DNA of 6,220 bases from Actinomycetes bacterium (GCA_021793895.1 JAJYRW010000089.1:1-6220); one strand, 5' to 3'; shown: positions 1 through 6,220, counted from the stretch's first letter. The notes: a model not told the origin generated them from the sequence alone. A program made the numbers and translations.

Positions 1-1
1 A

Positions 2-283
2 GTCACGGTTGTCGGGTACCCCAGCGGCGGTGTATTGACGACGTCGCGGGGGCGAATATTGAGCACGGAAGAAGATCCGCTTCAGGTGAACTTGGGCGAG
101 GTCTTTTATACCAGCGCGGCGGTGGAACCGGGATCATCGGGAAGCGCGGTTTTGAACGGCGAAGGTGAACTGGTGGGAGTGATTTACGCCAAGAGCGGTT
201 CGGGCAGTCTCTTTGTTCCGGTCTCTACGCTGCGCGAACTTCTTGACTCAGATGCCAATCAGGAACCGCTCCCGAATTGCTAG
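2..283 (+). CDS. C-terminal end of a trypsin-like serine protease, probably MarP-like (partial)
   Basis: The reading frame is open from base 2, so the gene begins outside the window and only its last 93 residues are seen. The fragment starts with VTVVGYPSGG and continues to PGSSGSAVLNGEGELVGVIY, the layout of the second half of a chymotrypsin/trypsin-fold domain. The likely nucleophile is visible residue Ser46 (bases 137-139), inside GSSGS. The VVGYPxGG strand followed by PGxSG and LVGVIY recalls MarP, the actinobacterial membrane protease with an N-terminal CvpA-like membrane region and a periplasmic or extracytoplasmic protease domain. That N-terminal part and the catalytic His and Asp are not in the window, so MarP identity is inference. 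Most homologues read G-N/D-S-G-G; here Ser replaces the residues on both sides of the S-G pair. The TTG at base 35 is an internal Leu codon, not a start. The protein ends in Pro-Asn-Cys. The gene converges on the his unit and is not part of it. Confidence 0.75.
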   Translation, partial: VTVVGYPSGGVLTTSRGRILSTEEDPLQVNLGEVFYTSAAVEPGSSGSAVLNGEGELVGVIYAKSGSGSLFVPVSTLRELLDSDANQEPLPNC

Positions 284-324
284 CTAACCTAACTACCCTT
301 ACTAACCTAGCCAACCTAATTAAT
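284..324. repeat. AACCTA repeats in the gap between convergent genes
   Basis: The 41-bp gap between the protease stop (281-283) and the sseB-like stop (325-327) is AT-rich and repetitive. AACCTA occurs at 286-291, 304-309 and 313-318, spaced 18 and 9 bp. The first two copies extend to CTAACCTA (284-291 and 302-309). Seen on the minus strand, this is a run of TTAGGT-like words. No GC-rich hairpin followed by a T run is visible on either strand, so termination of the two converging transcripts is not explained by a standard intrinsic terminator here. The function is unknown; it may be simple low-complexity spacer. Confidence 0.5.
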
Positions 325-1140
325 CTAGACGGCCCGCAATTCCAGCCCGTCGACGCGTTCAGCCACCATTTCACTTGCGCCTAACCGCTGCTGGACTTCC
401 CGAAGGGCTGCCTGCAGTTGCTGGCGATCCAATCCGGGTTGCAACTGCACGGTCACGGCCGTTTCTGCGCGCTTTCCCGGCCCCACTTCTGCCCGGTTCA
501 CCACCGAAATTTGTGACAGTATCCGGTTTATTTCCGCGGCAAGCTCAGTGTCTTGAGGCGCCGGTATCCACTGTTGTGCCTTCCCCTGGGCGAGCGCCCA
601 CACGGCGGGACGCGGAATAATTGCCGGCTGGGCATCCCCCGCGTCTAGCACCAAAAGCGGCCAATCCTCACTGACCGCCGCCAGCGCGGCCCGCTCGGCT
701 TCCACTGGAATAGGTCGGGCATCTTTCCGCCAGCGCATCAGCGCCGGCACGGAGGTAAAAACCGGCAACGCGATGCGCCCATCAGGCGCTGAGACACAAA
801 CCACTCCGGTGGAAGCATCCTTGTCAGCCACCAGATTTGTATTCTCATTCATGACCAGGTTTTCCACCTGGGCCATAACCGGAATAACCACGCGCTTACC
901 GGCTAGGGCCCGCACCAGTGCCGGCAAACCAGCCTCCCCACACCGCCACTGTTCTTGGATGGCGGTCAGTTCCGGATCGGCATGCCCATCATCTCCGGCG
1001 AAGGGAGACGGCTTGAGATCGCGGCCCTTCCAGGGCACGCCAGCCGAATCTGCTGGCACGGAGCCACCAGGTTCAAAAGGCGTGCTTGCTGAATCCGCCG
1101 CACCGGCCGGCGCGCGCGAACTGGAATCGCCATTTGTCAC
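325..1140 (-). CDS. SseB-family protein, last gene of the his unit
   Basis: This 271-residue protein matches the SseB-family proteins commonly encoded next to priA in actinobacteria. Recognisable blocks are [22 protein letters not shown] (about residues 37-58), a strand near residues 82-90 (KRVVIPVMA), and the family-like stretch [17 protein letters not shown] (121-137) followed by [16 protein letters not shown] (141-156). Residues 1-35 are Ser/Pro/Ala-rich with no visible fold, and no signal peptide or membrane segment is seen, so a soluble cytoplasmic protein is expected. The start is GTG at 1140, whose GTGA overlaps the priA TGA stop by 4 nt, which points to translational coupling. Because the first 35 residues are low complexity the exact start is less sure, but no ATG lies in frame before the conserved part. 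The biochemical role of actinobacterial SseB-family proteins is not well established. The name comes from a Salmonella enhanced-serine-sensitivity gene, and no function in histidine synthesis can be claimed from this sequence. Confidence 0.85.
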   Translation of the reverse strand: MTNGDSSSRAPAGAADSASTPFEPGGSVPADSAGVPWKGRDLKPSPFAGDDGHADPELTAIQEQWRCGEAGLPALVRALAGKRVVIPVMAQVENLVMNENTNLVADKDASTGVVCVSAPDGRIALPVFTSVPALMRWRKDARPIPVEAERAALAAVSEDWPLLVLDAGDAQPAIIPRPAVWALAQGKAQQWIPAPQDTELAAEINRILSQISVVNRAEVGPGKRAETAVTVQLQPGLDRQQLQAALREVQQRLGASEMVAERVDGLELRAV

Positions 1141-1865
1141 GGGCGCCCCGCTACCTCGAGTGCCTCGCTGAGGGTGAAAGCTCCATCGTAGAGTGCCTTG
1201 CCGATGATGGCGCCCTCTACGCCTGAAGGCACGAGCTCGCGCAGTTGCCGCAGGTCCTCAAGAACGGAAATACCACCCGAGGCCACGACGGGTTTGTCGG
1301 TGCGTTGGCACATTTGCGTCAATAATTCGATGTTCGGCCCCGTTAGCGTGCCGTCCTTAGTCACGTCGGTAACCACGTAGCGGGCGCAGCCGTCGCGTTC
1401 AAGTCGTTCCAAAACTTCCCACAGATCGCCGCCGGACTTTGTCCATCCCCGCCCGGCCAAAGTGGTTCCCCGCACATCAAGCCCAACAGCAATGCGGTCG
1501 GCGTATTCCCCAATTGCAGCTGCGGTCCACTGCGGATTTTCAATAGCGGCAGTGCCCAAGTTCACGCGCGCGCAACCGGTATCTAGCGCGCGCTTCAGGC
1601 TTTCGTCGTCGCGTAAACCACCGGAGAGTTCGACCTTAATGTCCAGCGTTCCGACAATCTTTTCAATTATTTCGGTATTGGCACCGCGCCCGAAAGCCGC
1701 GTCTAAATCGACCAGATGAATCCATTTGGCGCCCCCTTCTTGCCAGCTCAGCGCGGCTTGGAGGGGATCGCCGTAACCGGTTTCCGTGCCCGCCTCACCT
1801 TGGAAAAGCCGCACGGCCTGTCCGTCGACGATGTCCACCGCGGGGAGAAGTTCCAAGTGCGGCAT
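1137..1865 (-). CDS. priA: PriA: ProFAR isomerase, probably also phosphoribosylanthranilate isomerase
   Basis: This 242-residue (beta/alpha)8-barrel enzyme performs the HisA Amadori rearrangement (ProFAR to PRFAR) in histidine synthesis. In many actinobacteria it also does the TrpF reaction in tryptophan synthesis. Visible features are [15 protein letters not shown] (residues 6-20) with the catalytic base Asp11 and Arg19, a first phosphate-loop region [10 protein letters not shown] (78-87), GRGW (138-141), VVTDVTKDG (164-172) with the catalytic acid Asp171, and a second phosphate site ASGGIS (195-200). Arg139 and Trp141 correspond to Arg143 and Trp145 of M. tuberculosis PriA (Asp171 to Asp175 shows the same offset of four). 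In that enzyme they belong to the mobile loop used to switch substrates, so dual activity is plausible though not proven. The start is ATG at 1865 with a strong ribosome binding site. The stop overlaps the sseB-like start. hisH and hisF, usual neighbours, are absent here. Confidence 0.96.
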   Translation of the reverse strand: MPHLELLPAVDIVDGQAVRLFQGEAGTETGYGDPLQAALSWQEGGAKWIHLVDLDAAFGRGANTEIIEKIVGTLDIKVELSGGLRDDESLKRALDTGCARVNLGTAAIENPQWTAAAIGEYADRIAVGLDVRGTTLAGRGWTKSGGDLWEVLERLERDGCARYVVTDVTKDGTLTGPNIELLTQMCQRTDKPVVASGGISVLEDLRQLRELVPSGVEGAIIGKALYDGAFTLSEALEVAGRP

Positions 1866-1873
1866 AAAAGATG

Positions 1874-1880
1874 CTCCTTT
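1874..1880 (-). promoter_or_regulatory. Ribosome binding site of priA
   Basis: AAAGGAG, read on the minus strand, lies 8 nt before the ATG at 1865. It supports that start. It is one of the clearest Shine-Dalgarno sequences in the window and sits in the only sizeable gap (22 nt) inside the his unit, so priA may be translated largely independently of the gene before it. Confidence 0.8.
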
Positions 1881-1887
1881 AAATTAT

Positions 1888-2340
1888 TTACTTCTTTTTC
1901 CGACCCGCCGCCAATGCCCGCATGGCGGCAAAACGGCTCAGGGAATTAGAGTGCACGCCCGCGACCTCAGGCGGCAATTCTTCAGGTGAGGCGCCGCCTA
2001 CTATGAGTTTTTCGCACAGTGGGTCCAGGCCGCTGATGATGAGCCCGGGCGCGAGTTTGTCGCCTGGTTCCCCGTTCGAAAAACGGGTGGCTTGCACGTC
2101 GGAGTCCGCCGGATCTTCCGAGGGACCGCGCCGCAATAAAATCGCATCCACTTTCTTCAAAACCTGCGATATACGCTGGGCGCTGTTGTGCGCGGCACTG
2201 AACTCGGCGTCATCCAAAATCATTACCGCCCCATGCTCGGTGGCGAACGCCAAACCCGGCACCTGGGCTAAACGCCCCAGCGCCGCAAGCGCCCGCTGGG
2301 AGGCGATGGGCGTGATGAGGAGGGCAACTTGGGCGCTCAA
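1888..2340 (-). CDS. Unrecognised 150-residue protein between hisB and priA
   Basis: I do not recognise a named family. The reading frame starts at TTG (2340), only 2 nt after the hisB TAA stop, and ends at TAA 22 nt before priA, so it is almost certainly translated as part of the unit. No in-frame ATG occurs before residue 40, so TTG is the best start; the upstream Shine-Dalgarno is weak, suggesting coupling to hisB. Visible features are an N-terminal alternating strand/helix region (QVALLITPIASQRALAALGR), EHGAVMILDD at 35-44, a helix-like segment with LKKVDAILLRR at 61-71, a strand PGLIISGL at 98-105, SNSLSRFAAMRAL at 131-143 and a basic GRKKK end. There is no signal peptide or membrane segment. 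It occupies the usual place of hisH but lacks the HisH glutaminase signatures: no nucleophile-elbow Cys (GxCxG type) and no catalytic HxE pair at the end. It is also shorter than HisH (about 200 residues). A small soluble accessory protein is possible; its role is unknown. Confidence 0.85.
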   Translation of the reverse strand: MSAQVALLITPIASQRALAALGRLAQVPGLAFATEHGAVMILDDAEFSAAHNSAQRISQVLKKVDAILLRRGPSEDPADSDVQATRFSNGEPGDKLAPGLIISGLDPLCEKLIVGGASPEELPPEVAGVHSNSLSRFAAMRALAAGRKKK

Positions 2341-2342
2341 AA

Positions 2343-2948
2343 TTAAAGAGCGCCCTTGGTGGAGGGGATGCCCTCAATGCGCGCATCCGGTTCCACGGCC
2401 TGCCGCAGTGCCCGTGCCAGCGCCTTGAATTGCACCTCCACGATGTGGTGGGGGTCCCGGCCGGACAGCAACTGAATATTGAGCGAAATAGCCGCGTGGT
2501 AGGCGATTGACTCAAACACGTGGCGCGTAAGCGAGCCCGTGAAGTGGCCGCCAATCAGGTGGAATTCCTGCCCGGCTGGCTCGCCACCGTGCACAAAATA
2601 CGGCCGACCCGATAGGTCTACTGCGGCCTGCGCCAGAGCCTCGTCCATCGGGATCAAAGCCTGCCCATAGCGCGTAATTCCGGCCTTATCGCCCAGCGCC
2701 TGCTTGAGCGCCTGGCCGAATACGATCGCGGTGTCTTCAACCGTGTGGTGGACGTCAATTTCGATATCGCCCGTTGCGCGCACGGTCAGGTCAATGAGTG
2801 AGTGCTTGCCCAACGCGGTCAGCATGTGGTCGTAAAAAGGCACCGTGGTTGAAATATCGGTCTTGCCGGTACCGTCCAGATTTATTTCCACTGATACCGA
2901 TGATTCAGATGTTGCCCGCTCCACCTTCGCGGTTCGCTGCTGTGTCAC
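2343..2948 (-). CDS. hisB: Imidazoleglycerol-phosphate dehydratase
   Basis: This enzyme dehydrates imidazole glycerol phosphate to imidazole acetol phosphate in the cytoplasm. At 201 residues it has the monofunctional bacterial length; there is no fused histidinol phosphatase domain. The repeated-fold signatures are complete: FYDHML near residue 39, HHTVEDTA (about 67-74) and [16 protein letters not shown] (about 167-182). The His/Glu clusters are the ligands for two manganese ions per active site. The N-terminus [24 protein letters not shown] is the usual family opening, supporting the GTG start at 2948. GTGA overlaps the hisC stop by 4 nt, and GGAGGT (2958-2963, minus strand) lies 9 nt before the start. 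The next gene starts 2 nt after the stop. Its substrate would be made by HisH-HisF, which are not in this window. Confidence 0.97.
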   Translation of the reverse strand: MTQQRTAKVERATSESSVSVEINLDGTGKTDISTTVPFYDHMLTALGKHSLIDLTVRATGDIEIDVHHTVEDTAIVFGQALKQALGDKAGITRYGQALIPMDEALAQAAVDLSGRPYFVHGGEPAGQEFHLIGGHFTGSLTRHVFESIAYHAAISLNIQLLSGRDPHHIVEVQFKALARALRQAVEPDARIEGIPSTKGAL

Positions 2949-4042
2949 GCTTCCATTACCTCCACCAGGGCGCGTCGAAATGCGCGCATTTCTGCGGGTG
3001 TTCCGATCGACACCCTAAGCCATCCCTCGGGACCGGTTTCCCGAATAAGGACGCCACGGTCAAGTAAACCCTGCCACACCTGGTGGCGGTCAGGAAATCC
3101 GGAGAAATACACGAAGTTCGCATCCGATGGAGCCACTTTCAAACCCCGTGCTTCCAACCACGCCACAGTGGCGTCGCGATCTTTGCGCAATTTGGCGACC
3201 GCGGACAGGAGCTCACCACTGTGCGTAAGGGCCGTGCGGGCAACCGCCTGCGTGATTGCCGATAAGTGATAGGGCAGGCGCACCAACCGCAGGGCATCTA
3301 CGATTTGCGAACTTGCAGCCAGGTAGCCCAAACGCGCTCCGGCCAGCGCGAATGCCTTGGACATCGTGCGGGTAACGACCAGATTCGGCCACTGGGCCAG
3401 CAATTCCAGCGCGCTGGGGGTTTCACTGCGGCGAAATTCGGCGTAGGCCTCATCTACAACCACCAAACACCCCTGGGGTACTTCGGCAGCCGCCTTAAGA
3501 ATCTTCGCGATGGTTTCCAGTTCCAGTGCGGTCCCGGTGGGATTGTTCGGGCTTGTCAGGAGCACCAGCGCGGGGCGCAGCTCAGTGATTTGAGCGGCAG
3601 CCTGCGTCACATCAATTGTAAAATCCTCGCGCCGAGGCCGCGTTTCCAACGCGGTAAGTGTGTCACGGGCATACTCGGGATACATCGAATATGACGGAGT
3701 GAAAGTCAGGGCCGTTCGACCCGGCCCACCGAAAGCCTGGAACAGGTGCAACATGACCTCATTGGACCCATTTGCCGCCCACAGGTTTTCCACTTCCAGG
3801 CCGCCAACGCCTGATTCGCGGCTGAGAAATGCCGCCAGTTCGGCGCGTAGATCCCGAAATTCTCGATCGGGGTAGCGGTTCAAGTCGGCGGCTGCCTTCG
3901 CAACCGACTCGGCAATATCGGCGATGACGGCTGCGGAGGGGCCATAGGGATTTTCGTTGACATTGAGCTGAACTGGTACGTGCAGTTGGGGCGCGCCATA
4001 GGGAACTTCGCCGACCAGTTCGTCACGCAGCGGTAGTTTCAT
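2945..4042 (-). CDS. hisC: Histidinol-phosphate aminotransferase
   Basis: This PLP-dependent fold-type I aminotransferase converts imidazole acetol phosphate and glutamate to histidinol phosphate and 2-oxoglutarate. Its 365 residues fit the family. Motifs in order: [10 protein letters not shown] (26-35), NGSNE in the cofactor phosphate region (91-95), SPNNPTG (164-170) with the Asn that contacts the PLP ring, DEAY (197-200) with Asp197 for the pyridine nitrogen and Tyr200, [16 protein letters not shown] (226-241) with the Schiff-base Lys229, and LRVSIGT (342-348) with the substrate-carboxylate Arg343. The ATG at 4042 overlaps the hisD stop as ATGA, with AGGT 9 nt upstream. Related aromatic aminotransferases share these motifs, but the position between hisD and hisB makes HisC by far the best call. 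Confidence 0.96.
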   Translation of the reverse strand: MKLPLRDELVGEVPYGAPQLHVPVQLNVNENPYGPSAAVIADIAESVAKAAADLNRYPDREFRDLRAELAAFLSRESGVGGLEVENLWAANGSNEVMLHLFQAFGGPGRTALTFTPSYSMYPEYARDTLTALETRPRREDFTIDVTQAAAQITELRPALVLLTSPNNPTGTALELETIAKILKAAAEVPQGCLVVVDEAYAEFRRSETPSALELLAQWPNLVVTRTMSKAFALAGARLGYLAASSQIVDALRLVRLPYHLSAITQAVARTALTHSGELLSAVAKLRKDRDATVAWLEARGLKVAPSDANFVYFSGFPDRHQVWQGLLDRGVLIRETGPEGWLRVSIGTPAEMRAFRRALVEVMEA

Positions 4043-5364
4043 GAAAACCGCACCTGAACTGCTGCCCCGTGCGCTGGCAGATCTTCGGCATTCGCCAGGT
4101 CGACAACGGGCTGGGAAATATCTTCGAGTGCTTCCCTATTAAACTCGATGACTTGAACCGCGCGCAGGAACGAGTGCACGCCCAGGCCGGAAGAGAACCG
4201 CGCGCTGCCTCCGGTGGGTAAGACGTGATTGGAACCGGCGGCATAGTCGCCGAGCGAAACCGGGCTGTAATCACCGACGAAAATGGCTCCGGCATTGCGC
4301 ACTTCTTGCGCTCGCTGGGCGGCATCTACCGTGTGGATCTCAAGGTGTTCCGCAGCATATGCGTCAATAACCGTCATGCCCTGTGCCAAATCGTCTACCA
4401 GCACAATGGCCGACTGGGCCCCGCCCAGCGAGGTCGCGATGCGTTGGGCGTGCTTGGCCTGTGCAGCCTGAGTTTTGAGTTCATTTTGGACGGCGTCTGC
4501 TAGCTGGGTGCTATCGGTCACCAGCACTGAGCCCGCCAGCGGATCGTGCTCGGCTTGGCTAATTAGGTCAGCCGCGACAAATCGGGCGTTGGCTTGGCTA
4601 TCGGCCAGGATGGCGATCTCGGTGGGGCCGGCTTCGGCATCTATCCCCACTGTGCCCTGCACAATGCGCTTGGCAGCCGTGACCCAAACGTTGCCGGGAC
4701 CGGTGATGGCATCCACGGGTTCACAGGCCGCCTCCGGATCGCTGGCGTCAATATCGCCCGCGCCGTAGGCAAACATTGCAACTGCTCCCGCCCCGCCCAC
4801 GGAGTAGACCTCGGTCACCCCAAGAAGTTGGCAGGCCGCCAAAATTGTCGGGTGGGGACGGCCGTCGAATTCCGCTTGCGCGGGAGAAGTCACGGCCAGG
4901 GATTCCACGCCGGCACTTTGGGCTGCTATCACGTTCATCAATACCGATGAGGGGTAGACGGCCAAGCCGCCGGGAACATAAAGCCCGACGCGGCGCATCG
5001 GGATCCACCGCTGCCGCACCTGGGCGCCGGGGCCAATTTGCGTCAAGAAATCGCGGGGCACTTGGGATTGATGGACGATCCGCAGATTCGTGATTGCCCG
5101 TTCTAGACCGGTGCGCACGTCGGGATCGAGTTCGGCGAGTGCCTGGACTAAGTCCGCCTCGGATACGCGCAGGTTTTCCGGGCGCACCCCATCAAATTGT
5201 TCCGCCTGATCGCGCAGCGCCGCTCCACCGCGCTCTCGCACCGCTGCAACGAGAGGTTCCACGCTTTCGACAGCTGCCTGGACGTCGGTTTGGGCGCGGG
5301 GCAAAGTCTCTTGTAGTTCCCGCGCGCTGAGCCGACGGCCTCGCAAATCTATGGTTGAAATCAC
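4039..5364 (-). CDS. hisD: Histidinol dehydrogenase
   Basis: This zinc enzyme carries out the last two steps of histidine synthesis, oxidising L-histidinol through the aldehyde to L-histidine with two NAD+. The 441 residues match the usual actinobacterial length. Seen in order: [10 protein letters not shown] (124-133), the family signature region [15 protein letters not shown] (219-233), [11 protein letters not shown] (245-255), [10 protein letters not shown] (266-275) with Gln270 and His273 as expected zinc ligands, AAEHLEI (337-343) with the catalytic Glu339-His340 pair, [20 protein letters not shown] (364-383) with Asp373, and His432 near the C-terminus as the probable last zinc ligand. 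The start is GTG at 5364, giving MISTIDLRG, a normal HisD opening. No convincing Shine-Dalgarno lies at usable distance, while a TAGAAT box ends 7 nt upstream, suggesting a leaderless message. It is the first gene of the his unit and overlaps hisC by 4 nt. Confidence 0.97.
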   Translation of the reverse strand: MISTIDLRGRRLSARELQETLPRAQTDVQAAVESVEPLVAAVRERGGAALRDQAEQFDGVRPENLRVSEADLVQALAELDPDVRTGLERAITNLRIVHQSQVPRDFLTQIGPGAQVRQRWIPMRRVGLYVPGGLAVYPSSVLMNVIAAQSAGVESLAVTSPAQAEFDGRPHPTILAACQLLGVTEVYSVGGAGAVAMFAYGAGDIDASDPEAACEPVDAITGPGNVWVTAAKRIVQGTVGIDAEAGPTEIAILADSQANARFVAADLISQAEHDPLAGSVLVTDSTQLADAVQNELKTQAAQAKHAQRIATSLGGAQSAIVLVDDLAQGMTVIDAYAAEHLEIHTVDAAQRAQEVRNAGAIFVGDYSPVSLGDYAAGSNHVLPTGGSARFSSGLGVHSFLRAVQVIEFNREALEDISQPVVDLANAEDLPAHGAAVQVRFS

Positions 5365-5371
5365 GCTTTTG

Positions 5372-5377
5372 ATTCTA
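5372..5377 (-). promoter_or_regulatory. Candidate -10 box for a leaderless hisD transcript
   Basis: On the minus strand TAGAAT occupies 5377-5372 and is followed by 7 nt and then the hisD GTG. It fits the TAnnnT consensus of actinobacterial housekeeping promoters at the distance that would start RNA at the first base of the GTG codon. The best purine-rich candidate for a ribosome binding site (GCGGAG, minus strand 5384-5379) is 14 nt from the start and would lie at or upstream of this box. A -35 element is not clear: CTGGCA at 5398-5393 leaves only a 15-bp spacer. This is an inference from spacing only. Confidence 0.45.
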
Positions 5378-5433
5378 TGCTCCGCTCAATTTTGCCAGCT
5401 CTTGCCCACCGGGTTGGTTTTTCTTTTCTGGCA

Positions 5434-5500
5434 CTGGTTAATTAACTGCCTGACTTAATTTAGCGCTGGTTAATTACTGCCAGACCTAATTAACTGCCAG
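5434..5500. repeat. Imperfect tandem repeat with palindromic TTAATTAA cores, upstream of hisD and into the end of dnaE
   Basis: CTGGTTAATTAACTGCC at 5434-5450 recurs at 5466-5481 with one base deleted (CTGGTTAATTACTGCC), 32 bp away. Each copy is followed by a related segment (TGACTTAATTTA at 5451-5462; AGACCTAATTAA at 5482-5493). The second of these runs into a third partial core, TAATTAACTGCC (5487-5498). GTTAATTAAC at 5437-5446 is a perfect 10-bp palindrome. The right end covers the dnaE stop codon (5486-5488) and its last codons. The array could be a cluster of protein-binding sites, or a degenerate intergenic repeat. It is not a normal intrinsic terminator: on the minus strand it is followed by an A-rich run, not T. 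Confidence 0.6.
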
Positions 5501-6220
5501 GCACTGCGGCCCTAGAAGTGCTTTGAGATCACCAAATAGCGCCGGAGAGGGCGTGATGCGCAAGGAGTCGTCCAATTTCATTACGGTCGCTCTACCGGGC
5601 TGGGTCAGTCGCAAGCGCACCTCGGTGGCGCCGGGGTGGGTGCCCAGAATGTTTTTTAACTGCCGCACAATCGGGGGCACGCACCGCGAGACCGGCAAGG
5701 CAATGGTCACGGGCTGATCTGCCAGATCAACAACATCGGGCAGTGATACCTCCATCGCCTGAATTTGTACCGAATCATCTCGGCGGCGCAGGCGGCCCTT
5801 AATGGATACGACGTTGTCTTCTATCAGCGTGGTGTCGTAGGCGACGAATGTTTCGCCGAAGAAGAGGACTTCCAAACCGCCATCCAGGTCTTCAACCGTG
5901 GCCAGCGCCCACTGGTTCCCCGCCTTCGAGATGCGACGCTGGACCGAACTGAGCAGTCCGGCCACGGTGACGATCGAGCCCTCGGCGCGGGTTTCGTCTG
6001 CGAGCAGTTCCGCGATGGAGCAATCCGCGCTGGCTTGCAAAATGTGTTCAAGTCCGGCCAATGGGTGGTCGGAAACATATAGACCGAGCATCTCGCGTTC
6101 GAAAGCCAGCTTTTCCTTCTTATCGAATTCCGGCAGATCAGGAATTTCGACGTTGAAGTCGTTAGAAACCGCGCCGGGGCCGCCGAAAAGGTCGAACTGG
6201 CCGATGGCCTCATTGCGTTT
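5486..6220 (-). CDS. dnaE: DNA polymerase III alpha subunit, C-terminal end (partial)
   Basis: The frame is open to the window edge at 6220, so only the last 244 residues are visible. The fragment opens with KRNEAIGQFDLFGG and then LPEFDKKEKLAFEREMLGLYVSDHPL (about residues 29-54), a hallmark of the DnaE replicase just before its OB-fold domain. The OB fold follows at about residues 82-160 (IVTVAGLLSSVQRRISKAGNQW, then LEVLFFGETF). The final domain ends in LFGDLKALLGPQCLAVN. The catalytic PHP and palm domains lie outside the window. The fit to the main replicative DnaE1 type is good, since the linker and OB region read like the housekeeping subunit and the error-prone DnaE2 usually differs here. 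The TAG stop at 5488-5486 falls inside the tandem repeat, which encodes the last few residues. A 121-nt gap without a clear terminator separates it from hisD on the same strand, so some read-through into the his unit is possible. Confidence 0.95.
   Translation of the reverse strand, partial: KRNEAIGQFDLFGGPGAVSNDFNVEIPDLPEFDKKEKLAFEREMLGLYVSDHPLAGLEHILQASADCSIAELLADETRAEGSIVTVAGLLSSVQRRISKAGNQWALATVEDLDGGLEVLFFGETFVAYDTTLIEDNVVSIKGRLRRRDDSVQIQAMEVSLPDVVDLADQPVTIALPVSRCVPPIVRQLKNILGTHPGATEVRLRLTQPGRATVMKLDDSLRITPSPALFGDLKALLGPQCLAVN

Noticed and set aside
279..330. Telomere-like TTAGGT repeats on the minus strand
   Set aside because: Only three irregular copies inside a gene-dense chromosomal context; no sign of a replicon end.
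773..1171. 132-residue plus-strand open frame opposite the SseB-family gene
   Set aside because: Low-complexity Pro/Ser/Ala/Arg-rich translation with no family features; the minus-strand protein matches a known family.
1888..2340. Decayed hisH remnant
   Set aside because: The frame is intact, has no glutaminase elbow Cys or catalytic HxE pair, and shows no similarity to HisH openings that I can see; it reads as a separate protein.
1922..2428. 168-residue open frame on the plus strand opposite hisB and the unknown gene
   Set aside because: It lies antisense across two genes, has no recognisable motif and a composition typical of GC-rich shadow frames. The minus-strand frames fit an operon with tight junctions.
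3266..3694. 142-residue plus-strand open frame inside hisC
   Set aside because: It is fully antisense to hisC, which shows all its catalytic motifs in this stretch; the plus-strand translation resembles no protein family.
5393..5433. Inverted repeat TGCCAG (5393-5398) and CTGGCA (5428-5433)
   Set aside because: Only 6 bp of stem with a 29-nt loop, and alternative TGCCAG partners exist at 5478-5483 and 5495-5500; too weak to call a structure.
5430..5450. Intrinsic terminator after dnaE formed by the GGCA/TGCC flanks and the GTTAATTAAC palindrome
   Set aside because: The stem is short and bulged, its core is AT-only, and on the minus strand it is followed by an A-rich run and not by T residues.
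5365..5485. Possible T-box, riboswitch or His leader-peptide attenuator before hisD
   Set aside because: No run of His codons, no T-box core (a GGTGG-like word at 5411-5405 lacks its context) and no terminator hairpin with a T run on the minus strand. A leaderless start fits better.

Overview
The window looks like chromosomal DNA from an actinobacterium of moderately high G+C content. It best fits the Actinomycetaceae or a close relative. This rests on a PriA-type HisA, an SseB-family gene beside priA, an actinobacterial DnaE 3' end, and frequent GTG/TTG starts. The genus cannot be fixed from sequence reading alone.

Layout, left to right: (1) bases 2-283, plus strand, hold the last 93 residues of a trypsin-like serine protease resembling the MarP family. 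(2) Bases 284-324 are a short AT-rich gap between convergent stop codons, with repeated AACCTA motifs and no clear terminator. (3) Bases 325-5364, minus strand, hold a tightly packed six-gene unit transcribed right to left: hisD, hisC, hisB, an unrecognised 150-residue gene, priA, and an SseB-family gene. Junctions are 4-nt overlaps (hisD/hisC, hisC/hisB, priA/sseB), a 2-nt gap (hisB/unknown) and a 22-nt gap with a good ribosome binding site (unknown/priA). (4) Bases 5365-5485 lie upstream of hisD. They hold a candidate leaderless promoter and an imperfect tandem repeat with a period of about 32 bp, which runs into the end of dnaE. (5) Bases 5486-6220, minus strand, are the last 244 codons of dnaE. 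No stretch over 300 bases lacks a gene.

How the genes work together: PriA isomerises ProFAR, HisB dehydrates imidazole glycerol phosphate, HisC transaminates imidazole acetol phosphate, and HisD oxidises histidinol to histidine. The imidazole glycerol phosphate synthase genes (hisH, hisF) are not here. In the classical actinobacterial order hisD-C-B-H-A-F-I, hisH would sit between hisB and priA and hisF would follow priA. Here an unknown gene takes the hisH slot and an SseB-family gene ends the unit.

I see no clearly new biological system: no mobile element, CRISPR array, RNA gene or phage gene. The points most worth a second look are the missing hisH/hisF, the unknown gene between hisB and priA, the intact dual-substrate signature of PriA, and the repeat array plus probable leaderless start in front of hisD.
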